Both the position numbers and the translations under genes were made by a program. Below are positions 36,276 to 48,959 of a DNA stretch of 64,000 bases, piece by piece (position 1 is the stretch's first letter; the number at the start of each line of letters is the position of its first letter). This DNA is from Clavelina lepadiformis (taxonomy: Eukaryota; Chordata; Ascidiacea; Aplousobranchia; Clavelinidae). The notes under the pieces were generated by a model, which was not told the DNA's origin, made no database searches, and worked only from the letters and a program-made list of their open reading frames with translations. The stretch covers positions 2,480,001 through 2,544,000 of the forward strand of contig NC_135244.1 in the NCBI RefSeq assembly GCF_947623445.1, given 5' to 3'.

Positions 36276-38430
36276 TGCAATAAAGTTAAAGCACAGCAAC
36301 AACTTTCACATGAAAGCAAAATGCCCGGAGTTGAGACTCACACGCACAACGAATACTCTTGTATCAAAGCGGTAAGAAATACTAATGCTACGTCGCCTCC
36401 AGCAGTGTAATGAATAACAACTAATAATCGGCAGTTGGAAACAAAAATAATTGACTGTATTAGAACAGGGGTACATTAATTAGTCAAAAACGATTTTAAA
36501 TGTTGTAAACGGACAGAAAAATGTCAACTTTAACCTACAGTAGCTTCTTGGATTTCTTTTATCACTTAACACAGTTTTATTTATTGTTTGCTATGTCTTA
36601 GAGTCGATTATTATTCTTACCAATAGCCGACGTTTTAAACTTCACCGGAAAACCGCACTTTACCGTTCGCATTAATAAATATCATATTTAATATAATTAA
36701 TATAATAATTATAATAATTATTATAATTATAACTAATAATTATAATTGGTTGTAATATCGAGCATCCGCCGAAGTATCGAGTTTCGAGTATCGTCTTTTC
36801 TGCTCAAATTGAATTGAGCGTAAATAAATAGTTGAGTCTGATGAGCTTCATTGTCTTCCAAACAACGCTCTAACAACGATATTTAAAATTACCTTGTCTG
36901 ACAAAAATCAGTCGATGTGCATACTGGTACAAAAGTTTAGTAACGCAACTGTTTAAAGCGGCATAAACGTAGAGCCGCAAATGTTTTCGGTCGACGACGT
37001 AATATGATTAGCGTTAAATCAAAACAAAATATTTTACGCGCGACACGAGAGCATGACTTCACACTACAACTTGCTTCAAGTTACCTGGGCATTATTAATA
37101 CACAATTGAGTTGCTTGTTTGGTAACCTCGAAGGTTACGGACGCTATAGTTTCGCCGATTTAAGCCGAGGCTGAAAAGCCTATAAGTTATAAAAGAAAAC
37201 CATGAGCTCTGCTAACCTTTTTTTTTTATAAAAGAGTTCATTGTGAGAGAGCATTGCTGAGCCATTCGTAGATAAAAACACTTTCATTTCAATTTATTGG
37301 TGAGATATTCTTGTAACGTCCAAATTAGCAGTATTGTATATTCAAATTATATGATTTGTGATAATGATTTATATGAACCAATGGCGTGTATAGCCTCGTG
37401 TTTCATTAGAGCCGAAGAGCTGTGACCTGCTTGTTAACGCCCATCAGTCTTTGTGTTATCGGCTTATCGCATCAGTGTATCCCAGCCAATTTAGTGTATT
37501 GCAGTTGTTAGCCTAACTTGTTTAAGTGAGTGTTGCATGCAGCATGATGAGTTAGTTGCCATTCAACCTGTTGTAATGCCTATTGTTTAGCCACGTTATT
37601 GAGATCAAATTGCTAGTATTGCCGATTAATACTATTGTGTGCAGACTCACAGGGTAGTGTTCATTTCCTTTACTTTGGCTTTGTACTTTCAGATGATAAG
37701 TAATATTACCCTGGGTTCTGTACTTATAGAAATCACACACACCATGTACTAGGCCTACATGTTGTTCAGTAGCTGTTCTGTTCGTCTGTTCGAGTGATCA
37801 TATCTTTCTACCCGTTCAATATAAGACTTTCAAGAAATCAGTGTGCATTTCTAATATCCAGGGTAGGGTTGAATTCAGGCATTGCTGGTCCAAAGGATAC
37901 CCCTTAGGTGATCGACATTTACAAATTTGCCGGTTACAATTCTTTCACACATGGCACTGACAAGAAAGTTAACACACGCCCAGTTAGTACAATCGCCAAG
38001 GTACAAAACGTGTTCTCTCAGTCATAAAACATGACGATTACAAAAGTTTCTGATGATGATCGGCAAATTATTGTCAATAAAAAAATCCAAATAAAATGGA
38101 GGTCGTGAAAAAATAGATTTTCTTTGGTCCTAAAGCATTTTTCTACCCTAACACGAGAACGATGAAGCAATAATCGCCTAATCACAGAAAGCGTTAATCG
38201 TGTTTGTTTTGTATTCTGAACGTTCTTTGAATTTAATCAAACTTGTTTTTACATTAGATTCTTTTAGGGCACTAAACACGGAAATGACATTATGGCACTT
38301 GACACCTGTAGTTGATAGAAAATAAGTTATGTTGACGCTCGTTGTCAAGTGACTACTGTAAACTAAAAAGACTCCCAATTGCTCTAATTTTCCATGAAAA
38401 AACATGGAAAATCTGCAAGAAAACTTCCAT

Positions 38431-38440
38431 TATATAAAAG
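38431..38440 (+). promoter_or_regulatory. Candidate TATA box, ARH3 gene 1
   Basis: TATATAAAAG lies 200 bp upstream of the ARH3 start codon in the sense orientation. The same word stands in unit 3 and is altered in unit 2. Use as a promoter is inferred. Confidence 0.5.
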
Positions 38441-38640
38441 CTATGGCAATGAATTTTAAAATTTAAAAGATTTAGAAACTAACTGTGATGGGGCTTGCAG
38501 TGTTTTCTATTAACTTTGATTTCGGTGGTAAGCTACTCATACCATTGATTTTCAGTTTTCACGTTCGGTACTGTGTGCAACTGACGGTGGTACAGACTAC
38601 AGAGTTTTTCAACTATAACTATAACTTCTATAAGTCTTAA

Positions 38641-41600
38641 ATGCTCTTGTCCAAGTATAAAGGGTCTGCTCTGGCGGCCTTAGCCGGTGACTGCATTGGG
38701 GCAGAATATGAAGCGGCGTGGCAGCCTGTTGCCTATCAAACACTTATGAAGCTGGAAGAAATCTTGAAAAACTCTCAAGCTGCTTGTAGGTACAATAGTA
38801 TCATAACTTAGAAATGCTTGTCAAAGCCATAATGGAAAAACAGAAAAAATGAGTGTTTACTTTTAAATTTGTGATGTGTAATGACATGTACGCCGGACTG
38901 CAGAGTATGGTTTTATCCAACAAGATCTTGTGTGCCCTAAATAACCAAAGGGTCTAGTGCAGAAGTGCACAACCACAGAATGCATTTGTATACTAGACCC
39001 CAACAAAGCAAATTGTGACATCACTTGGTTGTCCAAATCGCTAAATCAATTAAAAATTGAGTGTGCAGAAACCCCATAAAAAAGTATGGCAGTTTTCAAC
39101 AAGAAATTTTTGCAAAGACACAAACTTTAGCGTGCACTGTAGGCCTATAGCCTCAATGCTTTGTTTATTTACTATAAATCGAAGTGAAGATTGCAAACTT
39201 TGGCATACACATTGATGAATCTTACATATGCAGGGATAACCACGTCCATTATTGCAAAGAGGTTCTGTCAACGTTATTAATTGCAACAATGTGCACCTAA
39301 AGTGTTTGCCACTGTAGCACATGGAAACATTATTGCGAGCGCCTATGCCGAACTGTACAACTAACAGACCTGTTGTGTTTAAGTAACATGCCAAGTTTAA
39401 AATATGCAAATACTGGGCTGGATTCGGTTTAATCGTGTCGCAAAGTAATGAAATTACAATGAAAAACTGAATTGCATCAAAACGTTTTGATGTAGTTGTA
39501 TATATATTGACACGATATTTACATTATTTGATTTTATTTATACATAGAAGAAATCCATATCTACACATACAGATACTTGTCTCTTATTGCATCCAATTCA
39601 TAAGGTGAAAAAGTTTATACATAGATGAAACGGTTGCTAATAAATCCAAACTTTCATTAGAAAAGTATATTAGCATGCCTTAAAAGTAAAAAGAATCTTA
39701 TTTTATGAAACTATTTGCTCCAGTGAGCAAACTGTCAACATTTTTCTCTTGCCGAATTGAAAATGTTTTTGATTGCAAACAAACAACAATATAACAACCA
39801 TTTCGAAACTTAAATGTTTGTTGCTGAGTATGTCACTTCCATGCTTTCTGTGGAACTTGGCTGTGAATACTTCACTTGGAATTTCACAAATAAACGACAT
39901 TGCTGCACTTCTTTTATTAGAGAAAGATGCTGTTTGCATGTTTTCAAACTATACCAATTTGTCAACATACTAGCTGTATTTTTATCTGTGTTTTTGATGC
40001 TTTGGTTAATAAATCCATCACTTTGTAAATTGGTCTCTTTAAAAATTTTTAAAAAATCTTGGAATAAAAACATGTCAATTGTATTTTAGCTAGAAGATTT
40101 CTCAATTACACAGATGACACAGAGATGGCACATGAACTAGCAAAGTCTTTGGTAGAAAATGGGAAGTTTGTTGCAAAAGATGTTGCTTCCAAGTATGTGT
40201 TTGTTTTTATTTTCATCTTTCTTTGACTGTTTATGGAAATATCTTACTATAAGAGATGTGTTTCTTACAGTATTGGTTACCAGTATATCTTACACTAATA
40301 ACCATAATATAACAATGCAATAACTGTTGGTTAACAAATCACTATAAAATAACAGTATGGTTGTGCTTCTTTGGCAAAGTTATCAGCAAACTTTAACATC
40401 ACTTGCCACAAGAAAATAAATAATGTATGCACAATAATAACTAGAACTTTTAGCTGTAATCTGTGAATTTTCAAACTTTATCAGGTTTACAAAAACATTT
40501 TTTACATCGCCACCATGTCGATATTATGGAGCAAGCGTGAGAACTGTTTTTGAAAAGTTGCAGAAAGCATCACCATTTTCTGATCCATTTGGCCCTGCAA
40601 GTGAGCAGTTTGATGGTCAAGGTTCCTATGGCAACGGTTCTGCCATGCGCGTGTTCCCAGTGGCACTTTTCTGTCATGGAAACCAGGAACTTCTTGAAAA
40701 GGTATTTGTTAACATAGTATTTTTACTGCTGCTGACATTTTAATATGCTACATATAACATGAAAAATTATTTCAACTTCAAAACTATGTTGTTTTGTAAA
40801 AAATACACAAAGTTTAAATTACACACAAATTTATGCAAAATACCAAAAAGTTTAACGTATTAATATAATCCAATCAGCTGGCTGCTTTAAGTGCAAAACT
40901 CACGCACGTTCATATTGATGCTATCAATGGAGCAAAACTGCAAGCGTCTGCAGTTGAAATCGCCCTGTCTTCATCTGATGGCTCGATCTCTTGGTTGGAG
41001 TTCTGGCAAAAATTAAAAGATCTCATCGATAAATTGGAATTTGATGTTCCTGAGAAGTACGTTTTGTTTGAAATATCTGTTATTACTTATTTTAGTTGCC
41101 ATAACAGCACTTTTCATCATTTTAAAAACTGCTATCACAGAGTGTATACCAATAAGCTGGACATGATTAAGGAGTTGATTGCACGTGAAGAAGTTGCAAG
41201 TGTCCATGAGTTTGAGGATAAAGTTGGTGAGTTGGGAGTGCAGTAGCTTTCTTATTTAGAAACTAAATAAAGCGTTTATTTTTAAGATTATACAACTTAT
41301 CTGATTAGTAATTGTTGCAAGTATTTATAATAATCAGCAAAGGATTGTGAAAGATGCTTATAGTGCCTTTCTCTAGATCTCCAACAAAGCAATATAATAG
41401 TTTACCAGAACATTTTTCAAACCATGTGTCATAATCTGTGTTGCCAGAGCCATGTAAATGGGTTGCAATGGTACATTGTGTTCATCAGCCACCGTGGGTC
41501 TTGCTTTTAAGTAACAACCTCGCAGTAGTTGAATAAGATTTAGTTATTTATTTTGGTGTCGTACACCTTGCGTCAAACCGTTTTCCAAACGATTTTGGTT

Positions 41601-42134
41601 GAGAAATGCACAATTAAATTGCCGTCAACCAATTGTCTCATGAGCAGCAATTGCTGTTACAGTAACTAAATGGAATATAATTATTAATTTGATGGCCATT
41701 CTCCAGAAGACATTGTGTCAAGTTGATATGTAAAAAATTGTCAACAACGATTCTGACACACAATGTTACATGGTGCCACGTTTTGTGTACAATTGCATGG
41801 CATGACCCCAGGACGTTGTTTCATGAATTTTCATTCAATAACAGGAACTGGCATAAAAGCAACAGAAGCAGTTTGTGCGGCCATCTACGCATTCCTTATG
41901 TGCTTGGCAGATCGTCAACCTTCAGAGCTGTCTTCTCTCTCGAAAGTTCAACAGGTCGTGTTCTATTCCATATCGCTTGGTGGGGACACTGACACAATTG
42001 GAACTATGGCTGGAGCAATAGCAGGAGCGTTCTATGGTGATGAAGGTCTTCCATCTTATTGGCTGTCTGCTTGTGAAGGAGAAGACATGGCCCGAGATCT
42101 TGCCACAAAACTACATGAATTAAATGAAAAATAG
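38641..42134 (+). CDS. ADPRS: ADP-ribosylhydrolase ARH3 gene 1 (6 exons, 339 aa)
   Basis: This enzyme removes ADP-ribose from serine and degrades poly(ADP-ribose) in the nucleus, cytoplasm and mitochondria in known family members. Exons: 38641-38789, 40094-40192, 40485-40701, 40878-41056, 41141-41226, 41845-42134. Frame and phases are continuous. Human ARH3 is 363 aa. Seen: N-terminal ALAALAGDCIGAEYEA with Glu24 equivalent to the catalytic Glu41, YTDDTEMA with Thr56-Asp57-Asp58, GKGSYGNG-like QGSYGNGSAMRV, and ISLGGDTDTIGTMAGAIAGA with Asp291, Asp293 and Thr294. These are the two-Mg2+ ligands of the family. No clear mitochondrial presequence is visible. Intron 4 is only 84 bp, in frame and without stops. 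It is divergent to opsin D. Confidence 0.94.
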
Positions 42135-42330
42135 GGTCAAGATATTTCACAAAAGCAGTGTTTATTATATTAACCTGTTTATTTTATTCTGTTATATATA
42201 CAGACGTTTATGATTAGAGCTGCGTTTTTGAATCTGCTTTGTACTCAAGGAAGTAGAATGTAACATTTTTCTTTTTTTGTGATGTAACATTTTTCTTGAC
42301 TTTCAAAAACCTTTGCACTTATTACGTTGT

Positions 42331-42344
42331 CCACCAGGTGGCGG
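42331..42344 (+). promoter_or_regulatory. CTCF-consensus-like motif, unit 1
   Basis: CCACCAGGTGGCGG matches every position of the vertebrate CTCF core (CCASYAGRKGGCRS) and lies 200 bp after the ARH3 stop. The motif also contains an E-box, CAGGTG. Function is not shown. Confidence 0.35.
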
Positions 42345-44954
42345 CTTGCGTTAACTTTTTAAAATGATCAACTATTCGTTTCATTTATATAAAAAGTTTA
42401 GTTCTCAAAGCGACCCGTATGGTGGCAAGTTTGTTTCTGCTCAGTTTCGGAACTTATTGTTGTTTAAGTTATATTCTGGTCACAAATTTCTTCATATGCA
42501 GTAATTATTCAAGTGTGTTTTTAACTTTATTTTGATGTAACGAATGACTGCGCATTGCACAACTTGTTTTAACAGTTTAGCCAGAAATAAGCATAAATCG
42601 ATGGCTACTATACTCTCCGTTTTCTATGAGATATCGCAATAAAATTTTTCATGTCGATTCCCCCCATGCTACTATTGGACGATGCTGTAAAAACTTTCCT
42701 CACCATCGTTCAACGAAAGAAACAAACTGTAAAGTTAAACATGTCTAGTTAACGAGTTGTTTTGCAATTTTTACTCTGAACTGAAAATTACCTTTCGCTT
42801 ATGAGCAAAACTAAGAGCGCCAAACCTGTCAACATTGAGCGTAAAGTTAAACTGCAATAAAGTTAAAGCACAGCAACAACTTTCACATAAAAGCAAAATG
42901 CCCGGAGTTGAGACTCACACGCACAACGAATACTCTTGTATCAAAGCGGTAAGAAATACTAATACTACGTCGCCTCCAGCAGTGTAATGAATAACAACTA
43001 ATATAATAATCGGCAGTTGGAAACAAAAATAATTGACTGTATTAGAACAGGGGTACATTAACTAGTCTAAAACGATTTTAAATGTTGTAAACGGACAGAA
43101 AAATGTCAACTTTAACGTACAGTAGCTTCTTGGATTTCTTTTATCACTTAACACAGTTTTATTTATTGTTTGCTATGTCTTAGAGTCGATTATTTTTCTT
43201 ACCAATCGCCGTCGTTTTAAACTTCACCGGAAAGCCGCACTTTACCGTTTGCATTAATAAATATCATATTTAATATAATAATTATTATAATTATAATTGG
43301 TTGTAATATCGAGCATCTGCCGAAGTATCGAGTTTCGAGTATCGTCTTTTCTGCTCAAATTGAATTGAGCGTAAATGAAGAGTTGAGTCTGATGAGCTTC
43401 ATTGTCTTCCAAACAACGCTCTAACAACGATATTTTAAAATTACCTTGTCTGACAAAAATCAGTCCATGTGCATACTGGTACAAAAGTTTAGTAACGCAA
43501 CTGTTTAAAGCGGCATAAACGTAGAGCCGCAAATGTTTTCGGTCGACGACGTAATATATTTAGCGTTAAATCAAAACAAAATATTTTAGGCGCGACACGA
43601 GGGCATGACTTCACACTACAACTTGCTTCAAGTTACCTGGGCAATATTAATAAACAATTGAGTTGCTTGTTTGGTAACCTCGAGGGTTACGGACGCTATA
43701 GTTTCGCCGATTTAAGCCGAGGCTGAAAAGCCTATAAGTTATAAAAGAAAACCATAGCTCTGCTAAGCTTTTTTTTATAAAAGAGCTCATTGTGAGAGAG
43801 CATTACTGAGCCATTCGTAGATAAAAACACTTTCATTTCAATTTATTGGTGAGATATTCTTGTAACGTCCAAATTAGCAGTATTGTATATTCAAATTAAA
43901 TGATTTGTGATAATGATTTATATGAACCAATGGCGTGTATAGCCTCGTGTTTCATTAGAGCCGTTGAGCTGTGACCTGCTTGTTAACGCCCAGTCTTTGT
44001 GTTATCGGCTTATCGCATCAGTTTATCCCAGCCAATTTAGTGTATTGCAGTTTAAGTGAGTGTTACATGCAGTATGATGAGTTAGTTGCCATTCAACCTG
44101 TTGTAATGCCTATTGTTTAGCCACGTTATTGAGATCAAATTGCTAGTATTGCCGATTAATACTATTGTGTGCAGACTCACACGGTAGTGTTCATTTCCTT
44201 TACTTTGGCCTTGAACTTTCAGATGATAAGTAATATTACCCTGAGTTCTGTACTTATAGAAATCACACACACCATGTACTACACGTTGTTCAGTAGCTGT
44301 TCTGTTCGTCTGTTCGAGTGATCATATCTTTCTACCCGTTCAATATAAGACTTTCAAGAAATCAGTGTGCATTTCTAATATCCAGGGTAGGGTTGAATTC
44401 AGGCCTTGTTGGCCCGAAGGATACCCCTTAGGTGATCGACATTTACAAATTTGCCGGTTACAATTCTTTCACACATGGCACTGACAAGAAAGTTAACACA
44501 CGCCCAGTTAGTACAATCGCCAAGGTACAAAACGTGTTCTCTCAGTCATAAAACATGACGATTACAAAAGTTTCTAATGATGATCGGCAAATTATTGTCA
44601 ATAAAAAAATCCAAATAAAATGGAGGTCAAGAAAAAATGGATTTTCTTTGGTCCTAGAGCATTTTTCTACCCTAACACGAGAACGATGAAGCAATAATCG
44701 CCTAATCACAGAAAGCGTTAATCGTGTTTGTTTTGTATTCTGAACGTTCTTTGAATTTAATCAAACTTGTTTTTACATTAGATTCTTTTAGGACATTAAA
44801 CTAGGAAATGACATTATGGCACTTGACACCTGAAGTTAATAGAAAATAAGTTATGTTGATGCTCGTTGTCATGTGACTACAGTAAACTAAAAATACTCCC
44901 AATTTCTCTAATTTTCCATGAAAAAAGATGGAAAATCTGCAAGAAAACTTCCAT

Positions 44955-44964
44955 TATATGAAAG
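44955..44964 (+). promoter_or_regulatory. Altered TATA box, ARH3 gene 2
   Basis: TATATGAAAG stands where units 1 and 3 have TATATAAAAG. The change falls in the core and would be expected to weaken it. Confidence 0.4.
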
Positions 44965-45164
44965 CTATGGCAATGAATTTTAAAATTCAAAAGTTTTAGA
45001 AACTAACTGTGATGGGGCTTGCAGTGTTTTCTATTAACTTTGATTTCGGTGGTAAGCTACTCACACCATTCATTTTCAGTTTTCACGTTCGGTACTGTGT
45101 GCAACTGACGGTGGTACAGACTACAGCGTTTTTCAACTATAACTATAACTTCTATAAGTCTTAA

Positions 45165-48100
45165 ATGCTCTTGTCCAAGTATAAAGGGTCTGCTCTGGCG
45201 GCCTTAGCCGGGGACTGCATTGGGGCAGAATATGAAGCGGCGTGGCAGCCTGTTGCCTATCAAACACTTATGGAGCTGGAAGAAATCTTGAAAAACTCTC
45301 AAGCTGCTTGTAGGTACAATAGTATCATAACTTAGAAATGCTTGTCGAAGCCATAATGGAAAGACAGAAAAAATGAGTGTTTACTTTTAAGTTTGTGATG
45401 TGTAATGACAAGTACGCCGGACTGCAGAGTATGGTTTTATCCAACAAGATCTTGTGTGCCCTAACTAACCAAACAGTCTAGGCCTAGTGCAGGAGTGCAC
45501 AACCACAGAATGCATTTGTATACTAGACCCCAACAAAGCAAATTGTGACATCACTTGGTTGTCCAAATCTGCAATAGACCTCATCCAAAAATGACAAGCT
45601 GTTCAGGAGCACCAAAATGCATGCGAATGCACTGGAAGTGCGCAAGAAGTAGATTACTGACTAATTCGATCGCTAAATCAATTAAAAATTGAGTGTGCAG
45701 AAGCCCCATTAAAAAGTATGGCAGGTTTCAACAAGAAATTTTTGCAAAGACACAAACTTTAGCTTGCACTGTAGGCCTATAGCCTCAATGCTTTGTTTAT
45801 TTACTATAAATCAGAGTGAAGATAGCAAACTTTGGCGTACACATTGATGAATCTTACATATGCAGGGATAACCACGTCCATTATTGCAAAGAGGTTCTGT
45901 CAACGTTATTAATTGCAACAATGTGCACCTAAAGTGTTTGCCACTGTAGCACATGGAAACAGTATTGCGAGCGCCTATGCCGAACTGTACAACTAACAGA
46001 CCTGTTGTGTTTAAGTAACGTGCCAAGTTTAAAATATGCAAATACTGGGCTCGATTCGGTTTAATCGTGTCGCAAAGTAATGAAATTACAATGAAAAACT
46101 GAATTGCATCAAAACGTTTTGATATAGTTGTATATATATTGACACGATATTTACATTATTTGATTTTATTTATACATAGAAAAAATCCATATCTACACAT
46201 ACAGATACTTGTCTCTTATTGCATCCAATTCATAAGGTGAAAAAGTTGTTACATAGATGAAACGGTTGCTAATAAATCCAAACTTTCATTAGAAAAGTAT
46301 ATTAGCATGCCTTAAAATTAAAAAGAATCTTATTTTATGAAACTATTTGCTCCAGTGAGCAAACTGTCAACATTTTTCTCTTGCCGAATTGAAAATGTTT
46401 TTGATTGCAAACAAACAACAATATAACAACCATTTCGAAACTTAAATGTTTGTTGCTGAATATGTCACTTCCATGCTTTCTGTGGAACTTGGCTTTGAAC
46501 ACTTCTCTTGGAATTTCACAAATGAACGACATTGCTGCACTTCTTTTATTAGAGAAAGATGCTGTTTGCATGTTTTCAAACTATACCAATTTGTCAACAT
46601 ACTAGCTGTATTTTTATCTGTGTTTTTGATGCTTTGGTTTATAAATCCATCACTTTGTAAATTGGTCTCTTTAAAAAATTTTAAAAAATCTTGAAATAAA
46701 AACATGTCAATTGTATTTTAGCAAGAAGATTTCTCAATTACACAGATGACACAGAGATGGCTCATGAACTAGCAAAGTCTTTGGTAGAAAATGGGAAGTT
46801 TGTTGCAAAAGATGTTGCTTCCAAGTATGTGTTTGTTTTTGTTTTCATCTTTCTTTGACTGTTTATGGAAATATCTTACTATAAGAGATGTGCTTCTTAC
46901 AGTATTGGTTACCAGTATATCTTACACTAATAACCATAATATTACAATGCAATAACTGTTGGTTAACAAATCACTATAAAATAACAGTATGGTTGTGCTT
47001 CTTTGGCAAAGTTATCAGCAAACTTTCACATCACTTGCCACAAGAAAATAAATAATGTAAGCACAATAATAACTAGAACTTTTAGCTGTTATCTATGAAT
47101 TTTCAAACTTTATCAGGTTTACAAAAACATTTTTTACATCGCCACCATGTCGATATTATGGAGAAAGCGTGAGAACTGTTTTTGAAAAGTTGCAGAAAGC
47201 ATCACCATTTTCTGATCCATTTGGCCCTGCAAGCGAGCAGTTTGATGGTCAAGGTTCCTATGGCAACGGTTCTGCCATGCGCGTGTTCCCAGTAGCACTT
47301 TTCTGTCATGGAAACCAGGAACTTCTTGAAAAGGTATTTGTTAACATAGTATTTTTACTGCTGTTGACATTTTAATATACTACATATAACATGAAAAATT
47401 ATTTCAACTTCAAAACTATGTTGTTTTGTAAAAAATACACAAAGTTTATTCAAAATACCAAAAAGTTTAACGTATTAATATAATCCAATCAGCTGGCTGC
47501 TTTAAGTGCAAAACTCACGCACGTTCATATTGATGCTATCAATGGAGCAAAACTGCAAGCGTCTGCAGTTGAAATCGCCCTGTCTTCATCTGATGGCTCC
47601 ATCTCTTGGTTGGAGTTCTGGCAGAAATTAAAAGATCTCATCGATAAATTTGAAGTTGATGTTCCTGAGAAGTACATTTTGTTTGAAATATCTGTGATTA
47701 CTTATTTTAGTTGCCATAACAGGACTTTGTACCATTTTGAAAACTGCTATCACAGAGTGTACACCAATAAGCTGGACACGATTAAGGAGTTGATTGCACG
47801 TGAAGAAGTTGCAAGTGTCCATGAGTTTGAGGATGAAGTTGGTGAGTTAAGAGTGCAGAAGCTTTCTTATTTAGAAACTAAATAAAGCGTTTATTTTTAA
47901 GATTATACAACTTATCTGATTAGTAATTGTTGCAAGTATTTATAATAATCAGCAAAGGATTGTGAAAGATGCTTATAGTGCCTTTCTCTAGATCTCCAAC
48001 AAAGCAATATAATAGTTTACCAGAACATTTTTCAAACCATGCGTCATAATCTGTGTTGCCAGAGCCATGTAAATGGGTTGCAATGGTACATTGTGTTCAT

Positions 48101-48749
48101 CAGCCACCGTGGGTCTTGCTTTTAAGTAACAACCTCGCAGTAGTTGAATAAGATTTAGTTATTTATTTTGGAGTCGTACACCTTGCGTCAAACCGTTTTC
48201 CAAACGATTTTGGTTGAGAAATGCACAATTAAATTGCCGTCAACCAATTGTCTCATGAGCAGCAATTGCTGTTACAGTAACTAAATGGAATATAATTATT
48301 AATTTGATGGCCATTCTCCAGAAGACATTGTGTCAAGTTGATATGTAAAAAATTGTCAACAACGATTCTGACACACAATGTTACATGGTGCCACGTTTTG
48401 TGTACAATTGCATGGCATGTCCCCAGGACGTTGTTTCATGAATTTTCATTCAATAACAGGAACTGGCATAAAAGCAACAGAAGCAGTTTGTGCGGCCATC
48501 TACGCATTCCTTATGTGCTTGGCAGATCGTCAACCTTCAGAGCTGTCTTCTCTCTCGAAAGTTCAACAGGTCGTGTTCTATTCCATATCGCTTGGTGGGG
48601 ACACTGACACAATTGGAACTATGGCTGGAGCAATAGCAGGAGCGTTCTATGGTGATGAAGGTCTTCCATCTTATTGGCTGTCTGCTTGTGAAGGAGAAGA
48701 CATGGCCCGAGATCTTGCCACAAAACTACATGAATTAAATGAAAAATAG
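45165..48749 (+). CDS. ADPRS: ADP-ribosylhydrolase ARH3 gene 2 (6 exons, 339 aa)
   Basis: Tandem paralogue of the gene at 38641 with the same six exons: 45165-45313, 46726-46824, 47117-47333, 47493-47671, 47756-47841, 48460-48749. Catalytic residues are unchanged (GAEYEA, YTDDTE, GGDTDT). Substitutions relative to gene 1 are few: Lys to Glu in exon 1, Ala to Glu before the SVRTVFEKL segment, Leu-Glu-Phe to Phe-Glu-Val in exon 4, and Met to Thr and Lys to Glu in exon 5. Exon 6 encodes an identical protein segment. Two regulatory oddities: the TATA-like box has an A to G change, and the exon 2 acceptor reads CAAG where gene 1 has CTAG, leaving an upstream TAG four bases away that would shift the frame if used. 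It is probably functional as a protein, but expression or splicing may be impaired. Confidence 0.87.
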
Positions 48750-48945
48750 GGTCAAGATATTTCACAAAAGCAGTGTTTATTATATTAACCTGTTTATTTT
48801 ATTCTGTTATATATACAGACGTTTATGATTAGAGCTGCGTTTTTGAATCTGCTTTGTACTCAAGGAAGTAGAATGTAACATTTTTCTTTTTTTGTGATGT
48901 AACATTTTTCTTGACTTTCAAAAACCTTTGCACTTATTACGTTGT

Positions 48946-48959
48946 CCACCAGGTGGCGG
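48946..48959 (+). promoter_or_regulatory. CTCF-consensus-like motif, unit 2
   Basis: Same 14 bases as at 42331 (CCACCAGGTGGCGG), at the same place after the gene. Confidence 0.35.

Larger units (their letters stand above)
36276..42852 (+). repeat. Tandem 6.6 kb unit 1 (carries ARH3 gene 1)
   Basis: This is the first of three direct repeats. Unit borders are read from the shared start TGCAATAAAGTTAAAGCAC and the shared end ACCTGTCAACATTGAGCG. Unit 1 is 6577 bp and unit 2 is 6615 bp. Before the ARH3 start it holds a short open exon-like piece (ATG near 36320 encoding MPGVETHTHNEYSCIKA then GTAAGA), an AT-rich palindromic patch near 36670-36745, and TATAAAAG at 37227. After ARH3 it holds an AATAAA at 42638. 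It lacks an approximately 100 bp segment of ARH3 intron 1 that unit 2 has at 45570-45670. Confidence 0.93.

Noticed and set aside
39773-40089. Overlapping open frames on both strands, also at 46405-46705
   Set aside because: They lie within ARH3 intron 1 and are shared only through the tandem duplication.
40090-40094. Exon 2 of ARH3 gene 1 starting at 40090 after TTTTAG
   Set aside because: It would read AGC TAG and stop. The acceptor CTAG, four bases later, keeps the frame and the YTDDTE motif.
41723-41992. Alternative frame over ARH3 exon 6
   Set aside because: Shadow frame; the true frame carries the GGDTDT motif.
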